This document shows, one piece after another, positions 15,431 to 24,794 of a DNA stretch of 48,489 nucleotides (position 1 is the first letter of the stretch; each line of letters starts with the position of its first letter). The position numbers and the translations under genes were made by a program. Source of the DNA: Spirochaetota bacterium (GTDB lineage: Bacteria > Spirochaetota > UBA4802 > JAFGDQ01). The DNA lies in contig JAFGDQ010000102.1 of NCBI GenBank assembly GCA_016932015.1, forward strand, positions 1 to 48,489, written 5' to 3'. A model generated the notes under the pieces. The model saw nothing but the letters and a program-made list of their open reading frames with translations, had not been told where the DNA came from and ran no database searches.

Positions 15431-17824
15431 TTACCGCAGTTTGTATCCCTTCTTGTCCAGACTGCTGACTACTTTTTTCTGAAGATCATCAATCTGTTCC
15501 GGCGAAAGAGTCGCGTTCTTTGCTGAAAAAACTATTGTAAATGAAACTGATTTCATTCCTTCCGGTACAGGCTGCCCTTCATATACTGAAGTCAGTTCAA
15601 CACTTTTAATAAATTCCCTGCTGCTTTTTTCTATTACTGATTGAATCTCTGCAGTGTATACATGCTTATCAGCAAGTACAGATACGTCAAACGGAACTTC
15701 AGGAAACTTTTGAAGTTCAATAAAAGATAATTCCTGCTTTGAGCATTTAAGAAGAGTATCAATATTAATTTCAAAAATTGCAGCTTCACCCTTAATACCA
15801 AAATTGCTTTTGATCTTTGGGTGCGGCTCGAATATCAGTCCTGATGTATTTCCGTCTATAGAAATAAACATGCTTCTGCCCGGATGCGCGTACGGCGGCA
15901 GGTCCTTTTGAGCAGGAATATATCTGATATTTTTGACATTCAGCTGTGATATAAGATCCGCTGCAATATTTTTAGCAGTATAGAATAGCGGATCCTTCGT
16001 ATTTTTTGCAAAAACGGCACCGGCTGCAAAGGTTATTTCTTTTGCAAGCTCTTTTGATTTTCTGTCATCTTTCAGATACACTCTGCCGAGTTCAAATATT
16101 TTGAATGATTCATGGAATCTCTGGTTTAGCTCAATATTTGTGAATATGCCGGGCATTAAACTTCTGCGGAGTCTGTCCTGTTCTCTGGATAAAGGGTTAA
16201 GTAATCTCAATTCTTTGTCATCGGTTGTTCCGGCACGTTTAAGAATGTCTTCATTTACAAATGAGTAATTTGCTATTTCTGTCAGATGATGATCCTTAGC
16301 GAGAATATTTTTAATTCTTCTCTCAAACAGCCTCTTTTCATTTTTTTCAGGAGGCACACACGGAACATATGGAGGTTTCGGAGTAATATTATCATAACCG
16401 AATATTCTGCCCACTTCTTCTACAATATCTTCAGGAATTGAAATATCGCGGGTTGCTCTGTAGCTGGGCACTACAATATTTAATTCCTCTCCGCGTTTGA
16501 ATTTGAAATCAAGTGATTCAAGAATTTCAAAAATTCTGTTGTCATCAATATTGTCCCCGATTTTCTTTTTCAGAAAAGCGGAACTTGTATTTACAGTTAT
16601 CTTTTCAGCTTTTTCAGGATAATTATCTATTATCTCTGTTGCAGCTTCAGCCTCCGGAATAAGTTCCTTGATGAGTTCATAACACCTGATTATTGCTGCG
16701 GGACACATTTCGGGATCAAGTGCCTTCTCAAATCTTGCAGCAGCATCGGTTCTCAGGTTAAGCCTTTGAGCTGTCTTCCGAATTCTGACAGGATTAAAGT
16801 TTGCAGCTTCAAGAATAATTTCAGTTGTAGTGTCTTCAATATCACTGTTGTCTCCACCCATTATTCCGGCAAGTGCCACAGGCCCGTTTTTATCAGTAAT
16901 CAGAATATCGTCTTCAGTTAAATCGCGCATCTGCTCATCAAGAGTCTTCAGCTTTTCACCTTTCTTTGCCATTCTGACAGTAATTTCATTACCGGCTAGT
17001 TTTTTCCTGTCAAACGCGTGCATCGGCTCGCCGAGCTCTGCCATTATGTAGTTAGTAATATCAACGATATTGCTGATCGGCCTTATGCCTATGGAAATTA
17101 TTTTTTCTTTCAGCCATTCAGGAGACTCTTTAATTTTTATATTCTTTACAACAAGACCGCAGTATCTTGCGCAGGATTCAGGATTCTGAATATTAATTTT
17201 TAGATCATCTGTGTTCCTGAAAGTTTTCTGAATGTCATAGTTGATTTTATAATTGAATTTACGTCCGAATAAGGCCGCAATTTCACGCGCGAAACCGACA
17301 TGCCCCCACAGGTCAGGCCTGTGTGTAATTGACTTGTTGTCTATATCGAACTGAATCGCGTAATAAGAAGGAAAGAGTTCACTAAGCTTAACACCTAATC
17401 CTGTATCCGGAGGCAGTATCATTATTCCTGAATGGTCATCAGAAAAACCGAGCTCTTTTTCCGAGCACAGCATTCCTGAGGATTTTTCACCTCTTATTTT
17501 ACTCTCTTTAATAACAAATTCCTCTCCGAATTTTGTTCCTACTGTAGCAAGTGCCACAATGTCGCCTTTTTTATTGTTTGGCGCACCGCATACAACGCGG
17601 ACTTTCTCTTTACCTGTATCAAGGTCAACGAGAGTGAGCTTATCCGCATCCGGATGAGGCATCACGTTTTCAATTTTTGCGCTTATGACTGTATTTAAAT
17701 GCGGATTGACATACTTGATACCGTCAATTTCAGCTGTTGCCATAGTAAGTTTAAGTGCTATCTCATTCGGATCAAGGCCGTTAAGATCAGCAAGCTCGGA
17801 TAATATTTTTAAAGAAAGCAGCAT
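15431..17824 (-). CDS. pheT: Phenylalanine--tRNA ligase, beta subunit
   Basis: 797 residues, the usual length. It pairs with PheS as an alpha2-beta2 enzyme that charges tRNA-Phe. Domains in order are a tRNA-binding OB fold (about 40-150, VISAKIENVMPHPDADKL), the B3/B4 editing region (about 210-380, with PMHAFDRKKL and AGIMGG), B5 (about 400-480), the catalytic-like core (to about 690), and the ferredoxin-fold anticodon-binding domain at the C-terminus (FPEVPFDVSVLADK). Its start lies 15 nt after pheS, so the two form an operon. Confidence 0.97.
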   Translation of the reverse strand: MLLSLKILSELADLNGLDPNEIALKLTMATAEIDGIKYVNPHLNTVISAKIENVMPHPDADKLTLVDLDTGKEKVRVVCGAPNNKKGDIVALATVGTKFGEEFVIKESKIRGEKSSGMLCSEKELGFSDDHSGIMILPPDTGLGVKLSELFPSYYAIQFDIDNKSITHRPDLWGHVGFAREIAALFGRKFNYKINYDIQKTFRNTDDLKINIQNPESCARYCGLVVKNIKIKESPEWLKEKIISIGIRPISNIVDITNYIMAELGEPMHAFDRKKLAGNEITVRMAKKGEKLKTLDEQMRDLTEDDILITDKNGPVALAGIMGGDNSDIEDTTTEIILEAANFNPVRIRKTAQRLNLRTDAAARFEKALDPEMCPAAIIRCYELIKELIPEAEAATEIIDNYPEKAEKITVNTSSAFLKKKIGDNIDDNRIFEILESLDFKFKRGEELNIVVPSYRATRDISIPEDIVEEVGRIFGYDNITPKPPYVPCVPPEKNEKRLFERRIKNILAKDHHLTEIANYSFVNEDILKRAGTTDDKELRLLNPLSREQDRLRRSLMPGIFTNIELNQRFHESFKIFELGRVYLKDDRKSKELAKEITFAAGAVFAKNTKDPLFYTAKNIAADLISQLNVKNIRYIPAQKDLPPYAHPGRSMFISIDGNTSGLIFEPHPKIKSNFGIKGEAAIFEINIDTLLKCSKQELSFIELQKFPEVPFDVSVLADKHVYTAEIQSVIEKSSREFIKSVELTSVYEGQPVPEGMKSVSFTIVFSAKNATLSPEQIDDLQKKVVSSLDKKGYKLR

Positions 17825-17839
17825 TTGTATACTCCGGAA

Positions 17840-18871
17840 TTAAAATTGATCAAGGAAACGAATATCGCCGTCATGGAAATGTCTGATATCATTTATGGTG
17901 TACTTCATCATTACAAGCCTGTCCAGGCCAAGTCCGAATGCGAAACCGTTCCATTCTTCAGGGTCGATATTACCGTAACGCAGCACATTCGGATGTACAA
18001 GTCCGCAGGGAAGAAGCTCAACCCATCCGGATTGTTTACAAACGCTGCAGCCCCGGCCCTCACAGATAAGACAATTAATGTCGAGCTCAAAACCGGGTTC
18101 AACAAACGGGAAGTAGCCGGGACGGAGCCTTATTTTAACTTCTCTTTTAAAGATTTCCTTAAGCAGTGATTTCATAAAGAATATCAGATGAGCAACGCTT
18201 ATATCCCTGTCCACCATCATACCTTCAATCTGGTAAAAAGTATTACTGTGCCCGGCATCCACTGCTTCATTTCTGAATACTCTTCCCGGGCCTATTACCC
18301 GGAAGGGCGGTTTATTTTTCTCCATACCTCTTACCTGAATAGCGGATGTGTGCGTTCTAAGAAGATTATAATCTTCTGTCCAGAATGTATCCTGCATATC
18401 TCTTGCCGGGTGATGACCGGGAATATTCAAAGCTTCGAAGTTGTAATATTCAGTTTCTACTTCAGGGCCGTCCAGAATCTGGAAACCCATTGAAGAAAAT
18501 ATATCTTCAATCTCATACTGCATTGTATAAATAGGATGAATGTGGCCCGGTTTAAATGATTTAGCGAAATCCGCCCTGTTTAGGGTTACATCAATCCAGT
18601 CAGATTTAAGAATATGGTCAATTTTTGAAGAGGATAATTTGTCTTTTTTTTCTTCAATTGCTGATTCAATCTCTGTTTTGATCTCGTTTGATCTTTTTCC
18701 GAGAGCTGACCGCTCTTCTGCAGGCATCTGGCCGAGTGAGCGCAATATTAAGGTCAGTTCTCCTTTGCGCCCTAAAACATTTATTCTGATAGATTCAAGC
18801 TCTTCGATAGATTCAGAATTTTTAATTTCATTAATTGTTTTGTTTAGAATTGTTTCCAGTTTTTCTTTCAT
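17840..18871 (-). CDS. pheS: Phenylalanine--tRNA ligase, alpha subunit
   Basis: 343 residues, the catalytic subunit. The N-terminal coiled coil (about 1-90) binds tRNA. The class II core has motif 2 (RVFRNEAVDAGHSNTFYQIEG region, residues about 210-230) and motif 3 (FGLGLDRLVMMKY). A Cys-containing insert (CLICEGRGCSVCKQSGW) is seen in many bacterial PheS proteins. It is the first gene of the pair. I see no leader peptide or T-box upstream. Confidence 0.97.
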   Translation of the reverse strand: MKEKLETILNKTINEIKNSESIEELESIRINVLGRKGELTLILRSLGQMPAEERSALGKRSNEIKTEIESAIEEKKDKLSSSKIDHILKSDWIDVTLNRADFAKSFKPGHIHPIYTMQYEIEDIFSSMGFQILDGPEVETEYYNFEALNIPGHHPARDMQDTFWTEDYNLLRTHTSAIQVRGMEKNKPPFRVIGPGRVFRNEAVDAGHSNTFYQIEGMMVDRDISVAHLIFFMKSLLKEIFKREVKIRLRPGYFPFVEPGFELDINCLICEGRGCSVCKQSGWVELLPCGLVHPNVLRYGNIDPEEWNGFAFGLGLDRLVMMKYTINDIRHFHDGDIRFLDQF

Positions 18872-19010
18872 ATCTTTTTGGTGACTGCTTTAATAAATTT
18901 AAGATTTTTTTCAGAAATACCCTGAAAAGGCATTGCAGTTTGCTTGTTTTATTGATTATACATGAAGGTACAAAAAAGATGTTATAATAAAAAAGTCAAG
19001 GAAATTTGCT

Positions 19011-19814
19011 TTATTCTTTTAATCTCAATGAAACATCACCTGCGTGTATGTTTTTTCTTTTATTTTCCTCATTTAATAAAACAAGAGAACCGTCTTCTGC
19101 AATAGATTCTGCAATTCCGAACTCAGAATAGTCACCTGATGACACAATAACCTGTTTTCCTATAACCAGTGAATTATCTTCCCATTGCTTTCTGATATTT
19201 TCAAATTTGTTCTGTTTTAATTGAAGATATTCCTCTTCAAGTATTTCAAGAATTGAGCATAGCAGAGAAGTTCTTGAAAATTTTTGTCCGCGTTCCATGA
19301 AAATACTTGTGGCAGTATCTTTTATTCCCGGCACTGCGGATAAATCCGAGTTAACATTAAGCCCTATTCCGATAACAGCATAATCTATTTTATTATGATG
19401 CAGGTTAAGCTCTGTCAGCACTCCGGACATCTTTTTATTATTGCAGTAAATATCATTAGGCCATTTTATCAAAGTCTTTAAACCGGTTACCTTTTTTATT
19501 GCTTTAACCAGAGTTGTAGATGCTATCATGGTAAGAAAAAAGGATTTATTAACAGGCAGGAACGGCCTGAATACCAGTGACATCAGAATATTTGTACCGG
19601 GCGCAGAAATCCAGTTTCTGTTAAGTCTGCCTCTTCCTTTTGTCTGTTCATCAGCAATAATCAGGGTACCTTCACAGTCTCCGTTATTAGCCAGTTCTTT
19701 TGCAACTCTGTTGGTGGAATCCGTCTTTTTATAGTAAACAATTTCTTTTCCGAGTAAAACGGTATCCGGTTTTATTTTTGATGTTCGTAATTTATCGTTA
19801 GTTGAATCCATCAT
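19011..19814 (-). CDS. birA: Biotin--[acetyl-CoA-carboxylase] ligase
   Basis: About 267 residues. It attaches biotin to the carboxylase carrier protein via biotinyl-AMP. Key motifs are TDSTNRVAKEL near the N-terminus, the biotin/AMP loop GRGRLNRNW, KWPNDIYCNNKKMSGVLTE, and GIGLNVN. The N-terminal winged-helix DNA-binding domain of E. coli BirA is absent, so this is a monofunctional ligase that does not act as a repressor itself. Start: an ATGATG at 19814-19809 with CAGGA just before; the longer frame to 19859 begins with TTG and lacks a binding site. Either of the tandem ATGs may be used. Confidence 0.93.
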   Translation of the reverse strand: MMDSTNDKLRTSKIKPDTVLLGKEIVYYKKTDSTNRVAKELANNGDCEGTLIIADEQTKGRGRLNRNWISAPGTNILMSLVFRPFLPVNKSFFLTMIASTTLVKAIKKVTGLKTLIKWPNDIYCNNKKMSGVLTELNLHHNKIDYAVIGIGLNVNSDLSAVPGIKDTATSIFMERGQKFSRTSLLCSILEILEEEYLQLKQNKFENIRKQWEDNSLVIGKQVIVSSGDYSEFGIAESIAEDGSLVLLNEENKRKNIHAGDVSLRLKE

Positions 19815-19977
19815 TCCTGTTTCATATAATTTATAAAAACAAATTTTAATAAATGACAATACTATTAAGTAAAGTACTTCGAATAAGCATTAAAAATGTC
19901 AATGGATTTAAGTTTACAATTACTTTTAAAAATTTAAAACAATTAATTTTATTTGAAAAAATCTTTATAACGGTTTA

Positions 19978-20015
19978 CCTGCTTTAAGTCTTTTATCAAA
20001 AGTTAACAAAGCAGG
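19978..20015. promoter_or_regulatory. Nested inverted repeat upstream of a consensus promoter
   Basis: CCTGCTTT (19978-19985) pairs perfectly with AAAGCAGG (20008-20015), and an inner CTTTT/AAAAG stem sits in the loop. It ends 11 nt before the -35 of the promoter for the CsgG-like gene. It could be a regulator-binding site or a hairpin. Confidence 0.45.
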
Positions 20016-20026
20016 CAATAGAATTG

Positions 20027-20054
20027 TTGACACAACAAAGACTATCTTTATAAT
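20027..20054 (+). promoter_or_regulatory. Consensus sigma-70 promoter for the CsgG-like lipoprotein
   Basis: TTGACA (20027-20032), a 16-nt spacer and TATAAT (20049-20054): both hexamers match the consensus exactly. Transcription would start about 24 nt before the ATG. Confidence 0.8.
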
Positions 20055-20084
20055 TAAATCAGAAATCCTGGCAGGAGTTTTTAA

Positions 20085-20708
20085 ATGAATAAAATTACAC
20101 TAATATTTTTTCCATTACTGCTGTTAAGTATTTCCTGCTCTTCGGGAAATAACGCTAAAACTATACCTTTAAAAGACAGGCTTTTAATTGCTGTAACCGA
20201 GTTTCAGAATTTAACAGGTGATAGGCAATATAACAGTCTGCTTGATCCTTTTAATGGAAATTTTGTATTTGCTTTACAAAAAACTCAATGTTTTCGTCTT
20301 ATTGAAAGAAAGAGACTTAACGCACTTCTCAGAGAACATAAATTAAAAATGTCCGGGCTCGTTGATCCGGAAAAATCCGCGGAAATCGGCAAGCTGCTTG
20401 GTATTGATGCAGTACTTGTGGGAAATCTGGCAGCTGTAAATTACACCTCTGACAAAAGTAAAGCAGGTATTGCGGAAACAGTAACCGAATATATTGAGAT
20501 AATTATCAATGCGCGTATTGTATCAGTCCAGACAGGAGAGATCCTTGCATCGGGTAAATCACTTTCATCATTTGAAAATACATTCCGCTCAATCGGCAAG
20601 GTTACAACAGGTGAGAAGGCTGATCTGAAGCTGTTTGTCAAACAGGCAATGGACAAAGCTGCTGATGAAATAGCACAGGAACTTGCAAATCAGGTTCGTA
20701 ATTTTTAA
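20085..20708 (+). CDS. CsgG-family lipoprotein
   Basis: 207 residues. The signal peptide has Cys18 in LLSISC, a permissive lipoprotein box. The mature part has RLLIAVTEFQNLTGD (CsgG-like first strand), RLIERKRLNALLREHKL, IGKLLGIDAVLVGNLA and a C-terminal helical KQAMDKAADEIAQELANQV. All are features of the CsgG/HfaB/FlgO-like fold. True curli-secretion CsgG is longer and forms a pore, and no curli genes are present here, so the role is unknown. CAGGAG lies 7 nt before the ATG. It is monocistronic, with a strong promoter and a palindromic region after it. Confidence 0.85.
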   Translation: MNKITLIFFPLLLLSISCSSGNNAKTIPLKDRLLIAVTEFQNLTGDRQYNSLLDPFNGNFVFALQKTQCFRLIERKRLNALLREHKLKMSGLVDPEKSAEIGKLLGIDAVLVGNLAAVNYTSDKSKAGIAETVTEYIEIIINARIVSVQTGEILASGKSLSSFENTFRSIGKVTTGEKADLKLFVKQAMDKAADEIAQELANQVRNF

Positions 20709-20742
20709 TCCGGCTGAATATTTAATTCTCTTATGGGTTTTT

Positions 20743-20935
20743 CCCGCGATCTCCGCGGGTAATTCTCCGCAGCTATCAGACTGTGTGAAAACTTGCAATA
20801 TCACCGCGAAAGACACGAAGATCACGAAGTTTGGAACGTGTATTATCGGGCATTAATTCTTATTTATTATTTCTTCGTGTACTTCATGATCCTAGTGTTA
20901 AAATTATTTCTTTTTACACAGTCTCTCTGCTGCAG
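20743..20935. repeat. Large imperfect palindromic intergenic element
   Basis: It starts with a perfect 6-bp GC stem CCCGCG/CGCGGG (20743-20748/20754-20759). Then 'GACTGTGTGAAAAC' near 20780 is matched in reverse complement by 'TTTTTACACAGTC' near 20910-20925, and 'GACACGAAGATCACGAAG' near 20813-20830 by the degenerate 'CTTCGTGTACTTCATGATC' near 20872-20891. The GACACGAAG-type arms resemble short repeats seen in many environmental genomes. The element lies between the CsgG-like and MFS genes and contains no ORF. Confidence 0.6.
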
Positions 20936-21210
20936 GTGATTCATTCTTATAATGACCTCAAACCTCTTTAAAATTAACTTCAGGCTGATAAAATATTATA
21001 ACTTTTATAAATCACCGCGCAGTTCCTTTGGCTGATATTTAATCTATATTTAATAAAAAATTTCGTATGTTGGAATCGATCAGAGATTCGTGTAATAAAA
21101 TATTCATTTTAACGTTACTAGCTTGACAGTACATTGTTTTGGAAAGCATTTAATTTTAATGCTGTTTCCCGAGAAAAATCATAAACCGGCAAACCGGAAA
21201 GACAAAAATA
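20936..21210 (+). promoter_or_regulatory. Leader and promoter region of the MFS gene
   Basis: TTGACA is at 21123-21128; a -10 is unclear (CATTTA at 18 nt). Directly downstream is a hairpin: GGAAAGCATT (21141-21150) pairs with AATGC (21158-21162) and TTTCC (21165-21169) across a 2-nt bulge. It overlaps the presumed start of transcription, so it could be an operator or a structured leader. Confidence 0.4.
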
Positions 21211-22650
21211 ATGAAAAATCAAAATCCCGAGCATAAAACTAAATGGGGGGCAATGCTTGCTGTCGGCCTTGGAGTTTTTATGGGAGCCATTGATATGAGC
21301 ATTATCAATATATCCCTTCCTACAATGATGGTGGAATTGAACACCCGGTTTTCTACAGTACAGTGGGTTGTAATAGGTTATGTTCTTATCATTACATGTA
21401 CGATGATGGGAGCAGCAAGATTGGGTGATATGTATGAAAAGAAAAAACTTGAAATATGGGGGCTGTCAATATTTACAGCCGGGTCATTGCTGTGCGGTTT
21501 TGCGCCTAACGTGACCTGGCTGATTGCTTTCAGGGTTTTTCAGGGCCTTGGGGCGGTGCTTATGCAGGCGCTAGGTATGGCAATTATTGTGGAAGTATTT
21601 CCCTCAAGCGAACGCGGACGCGCGTTAGGGCTTTTGGGAAGCATAGTATCTGTCGGGATTTCTCTCGGGCCTCCCATAGGAGGGATGATTATCGGAGCAA
21701 TGGGGTGGGAATGGATATTTCTGATCAAAGTTCCGCTTGGTATTGTAGCTGTACTTGCAGCAATAAAATTTCTTCCATCTCTTCCTCCCGGAAAGACAGG
21801 TCAGAAATTTGATATTTCAGGAGCGTTAATATTTTTTATTGCTCTTGGATGTTTTGCTCTCAGTATGACATTTGCTCAAAATTACGGATTCACTAACATC
21901 ATTGTTATTCTTTTGATGCTGTTTGCGATAATTTTTGTATTGATTTTTCTGACGGCAGAAAAGAAGATTTCACAGCCTATGATTGACATGAGCCTGTTCA
22001 GAAATATAACATTTACAGTGCATCTCATAATGGGGTTTTTCTCTTTCATAACTCTTGCGGGTGTTTTCCTTCTTCCGTTTTTTCTTCAGTTTGTTAAGAA
22101 ATATTCAACCCAGTATATCGGTTTGCTTATGATGGTGACTCCTATTACTATTGGCCTCGTGTCATATCTTTCCGGAATACTTTCAGACAGATTCGGTTCT
22201 CATAAACTAAGTGTGCTCGGGCTTATTTTGCTCTCTGCAGGCTGCTTTACCATAAGTACTTTAAACGAAGGTTCCGGGGCAGTCGGGTATATTATGAGAG
22301 CGCTTCCGCTGGCACTGGGCCTGGGCATGTTCCAGAGTCCGAATAACAGCGCTATTATGGGCGCAGTTCCGCGGGAAAGGTTAGGCGTGGCCTCCGGGCT
22401 GCTTTCCCTTACACGCAGCCTCGGCCAGACTGCCGGGATGCCGATTCTCGGAGCTGTTTTTGCTTCCGCGCTTCTTGCCGCAGCTCCGGAAGCGTCTTTA
22501 TCTAATATTGCTGAAGCCGCGCCCCGGGCATTAGTCAGCGGATTATCAGCCACTTATAAAATAAGCGCGGTTTTTCTGTTTAGTGCGACAATACTTACCG
22601 TGATTGTACTCTCCGGCATTAATAAAAGAAAGGCTCAATTACAGGTTTGA
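21211..22650 (+). CDS. MFS transporter, DHA2 (14-TM) drug-exporter family
   Basis: 479 residues with about 14 hydrophobic segments, so an EmrB/QacA-type proton-coupled exporter. Family motifs are the first-helix GVFMGAIDMSIINISLPTM, motif A GAARLGDMYEKKK, and motif C in helix 5 (GISLGPPIGGMIIG). The substrate cannot be told. No EmrA-like adaptor or TetR-like regulator is adjacent. GGAAAG lies upstream of the ATG. Its 3' end overlaps the convergent glycosyltransferase gene by 12 nt. Confidence 0.92.
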   Translation: MKNQNPEHKTKWGAMLAVGLGVFMGAIDMSIINISLPTMMVELNTRFSTVQWVVIGYVLIITCTMMGAARLGDMYEKKKLEIWGLSIFTAGSLLCGFAPNVTWLIAFRVFQGLGAVLMQALGMAIIVEVFPSSERGRALGLLGSIVSVGISLGPPIGGMIIGAMGWEWIFLIKVPLGIVAVLAAIKFLPSLPPGKTGQKFDISGALIFFIALGCFALSMTFAQNYGFTNIIVILLMLFAIIFVLIFLTAEKKISQPMIDMSLFRNITFTVHLIMGFFSFITLAGVFLLPFFLQFVKKYSTQYIGLLMMVTPITIGLVSYLSGILSDRFGSHKLSVLGLILLSAGCFTISTLNEGSGAVGYIMRALPLALGLGMFQSPNNSAIMGAVPRERLGVASGLLSLTRSLGQTAGMPILGAVFASALLAAAPEASLSNIAEAAPRALVSGLSATYKISAVFLFSATILTVIVLSGINKRKAQLQV

Positions 22651-23868
22651 TTTACAGCGCATATATACTTCTGTCATCCTGCGTACAGCAGGCTCCCATG
22701 TAAAATGATTTTTTACTCTGATCAGACCTTTATCTCTCATTTCGTGCATAGCTTTTTTATTACTGTAAAGACTGTTGATTGCTTCAGCGAGTTTTTCGCT
22801 GTCTCTTGCAGGTACCGTGATTCCCGCATCTCCGGTAATCTCCGGCAAAGCTCCTCCGTCGCTTGCTATTACAGGAGTCCCGCATGCCATTGCTTCTGCG
22901 GCAGGAAACCCGAATCCTTCATGAATTGAAGGCACAACCGCAATTTCCGCTTCATTATAATGACGCACAAGTTCTTCAGTACTTGCGGTTCCTGTGAATT
23001 CAATTTTATCAGAGACGCCCATTTTATTTATGAACCTCGTTATCCCTTTATTATTCAGGGATATTCCGTCAACAACTGTAAGCTTTATTCCGTCATTTAC
23101 GGATTTCATTGCTTTAATAAGATATGAAAATCCTTTTTTACTGTCAGCCGCGTTACCTACAAAAATAATTTTTCCTTTTTTCTTTTTAACTGAATCAAGA
23201 GGTCTGAAAATATCAGTGTCAATCCCGTTGAATATAACAGTCTGTTTTTCCAATGGTAATGAAAGGTAATGATTGTTGCTTATCATTGAATTTTCTGAAA
23301 CCGTAATTATATGATCCAGCCTTTTAGCAACTATCCGCTGCATCAGTACAGGGTAAAACATTATTGTCTTGAATGCGTTTTTAATTGAAACACTCCTTGA
23401 AATAAGCGTGTCCCTGTCAATGGTAAGCGGGTGATGAATTGTCGCTATAACAGGAATGCCGAGAGTCCTCATCAATAACAGGCCGTAACCCAGACACTGA
23501 TTATCGTGAATAACATCAAATTTATGTTTCCTGCTGAGTTCCCGTAGTTTAAAATAAGCCCTTATGCTGAATGACTTTATTTCCGGGAAAACACCGAATC
23601 TTGAGCTGAAATATTCATAAAAATTAACAGGCTGAAGAATATCAAGGCGGCTGTTCATATTGATAAATGCATTCCCTTTTTTAACAAAATATTCGTTATT
23701 ATGAATTTTGTGAACAATAATGCTTTTATCGAGAAAAGGGTAGGGAGGGCCTGTTATTACATGAACTTCATGGCCCTGTTTCAGAAGTTCCTCGGCTACG
23801 TATTTAAGATAAATACCCTGACCGCCGCTGTAAGGATTGCCTCTGTAGCATAATAAACAGATTTTCAA
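22639..23868 (-). CDS. GT4-family glycosyltransferase
   Basis: 409 residues, GT-B fold. The N-terminal domain has CYRGNPYSGGQGIYL (nucleotide-sugar loop) and HDNQCLGYG. The C-terminal domain has IIFVGNAADSKKGF, and GFGFPAAEAMACGTPVIASDGGALPE, the family's E-x7-E donor site (the PSIHEGFGFP and EAMACGTPVI parts). The protein starts with TTG at 23868, since MKICLLCYRG is the canonical N-terminus and no in-frame ATG is close. It could build surface polysaccharide or glycolipid; no other glycan genes are adjacent. Confidence 0.9.
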   Translation of the reverse strand: MKICLLCYRGNPYSGGQGIYLKYVAEELLKQGHEVHVITGPPYPFLDKSIIVHKIHNNEYFVKKGNAFINMNSRLDILQPVNFYEYFSSRFGVFPEIKSFSIRAYFKLRELSRKHKFDVIHDNQCLGYGLLLMRTLGIPVIATIHHPLTIDRDTLISRSVSIKNAFKTIMFYPVLMQRIVAKRLDHIITVSENSMISNNHYLSLPLEKQTVIFNGIDTDIFRPLDSVKKKKGKIIFVGNAADSKKGFSYLIKAMKSVNDGIKLTVVDGISLNNKGITRFINKMGVSDKIEFTGTASTEELVRHYNEAEIAVVPSIHEGFGFPAAEAMACGTPVIASDGGALPEITGDAGITVPARDSEKLAEAINSLYSNKKAMHEMRDKGLIRVKNHFTWEPAVRRMTEVYMRCKSNL

Positions 23869-23982
23869 ATTTCCAGGTCCTGTATGTTAATAAATGCTCT
23901 GTTTTGAGCGGACTGTCTCATTTATATTTTTTTTAAATTGTAATCCTTTAACCCCGCCTCTCACCTTGTAAAAACTTGGCAA

Positions 23983-24030
23983 TTCCTCCTTCTCCCTATG
24001 GGAGAAAGAGGATAGTAGGATGAGGGCACG
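23983..24030. repeat. Short palindromic repeat of the 'TCTCCC...GGGAGA' type
   Basis: CTTCTCCC-TAT-GGGAGAAAG lies at about 23989-24008, flanked by CCTC and GAGG. It is followed by GGATGAGGGC. This layout resembles dispersed intergenic palindromes found in many genomes. It lies between the glycosyltransferase and MBL genes. Confidence 0.5.
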
Positions 24031-24099
24031 GTTGCAAAGCGATAAAATTTTTAGCAAGATACATTACTGCTGCTGCCGGGATCAATGGTTTTTATATTT

Positions 24100-24765
24100 T
24101 TACAGCATTGGAAAAAACTGGCTTATAATAAAATCAAAATTTCTTTTTACTTCATCTTTACCTCTTATAAACCCCATATGTCCCGGAAGCAGGTATTCAA
24201 TATCAAGCTCTGTCAGTTTCTGAATGCTCTGTTTCAGCAATTCTGAATTTCCACCTGGAAAGTCTGTTCTGCCAATGCTTCTTTCAAATATCAGGTCACC
24301 GCACACAAGAGTCTTTTTTTCGGGCCAGTAAATGCTAATAGATCCGGGAGAATGTCCGGGTGTATGTATTATATCAAGCTCGGTACCTCCGACTTCCCAT
24401 TTGCCTTCAGTGAAAACTTTTTTAAAATCCAGTTTCGGCATTTCCATTCCCATCATTTCAAAAAATGCAGGCCCTGTTTCACGGATAAAATCAATTTCAT
24501 CTTTATACATGGCCACAGGAATTTCTTTATCCATGAAAAGAAAACTTCCGTCTGAATGGTCAGGATGCGAATGAGTATTGACAATATACTGAATATTTTC
24601 CGGGTTCAGTCCGTCTTCTTTCAAATTTTCGAATCTTACATCTATATAATTTCTTAACCCTATATCAAAAAGAATATTTAAAGGCTCTCCAAAGTAGTAC
24701 ATATTGCAGTTGTTCTCAAAAACACTTCTCCAAATATATGCGTATACCCCGTCAGTAAGTTGCAT
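24100..24765 (-). CDS. Metallo-beta-lactamase-fold hydrolase
   Basis: 221 residues, a glyoxalase II-like MBL domain. The zinc site is HSHPDH (His65, His67, Asp69, His70). Further ligands lie in HTPGHSPGS, VCGDLIF and LPGHMG. Likely a thioester or lactone hydrolase; the substrate is unknown. GGAGG is well placed before the ATG. It is divergent from the DUF3047 gene, with an inverted repeat between them. Confidence 0.9.
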   Translation of the reverse strand: MQLTDGVYAYIWRSVFENNCNMYYFGEPLNILFDIGLRNYIDVRFENLKEDGLNPENIQYIVNTHSHPDHSDGSFLFMDKEIPVAMYKDEIDFIRETGPAFFEMMGMEMPKLDFKKVFTEGKWEVGGTELDIIHTPGHSPGSISIYWPEKKTLVCGDLIFERSIGRTDFPGGNSELLKQSIQKLTELDIEYLLPGHMGFIRGKDEVKRNFDFIISQFFPML

Positions 24766-24794
24766 GTGTTCCTCCGTAAAAGATTATTTCAGTT

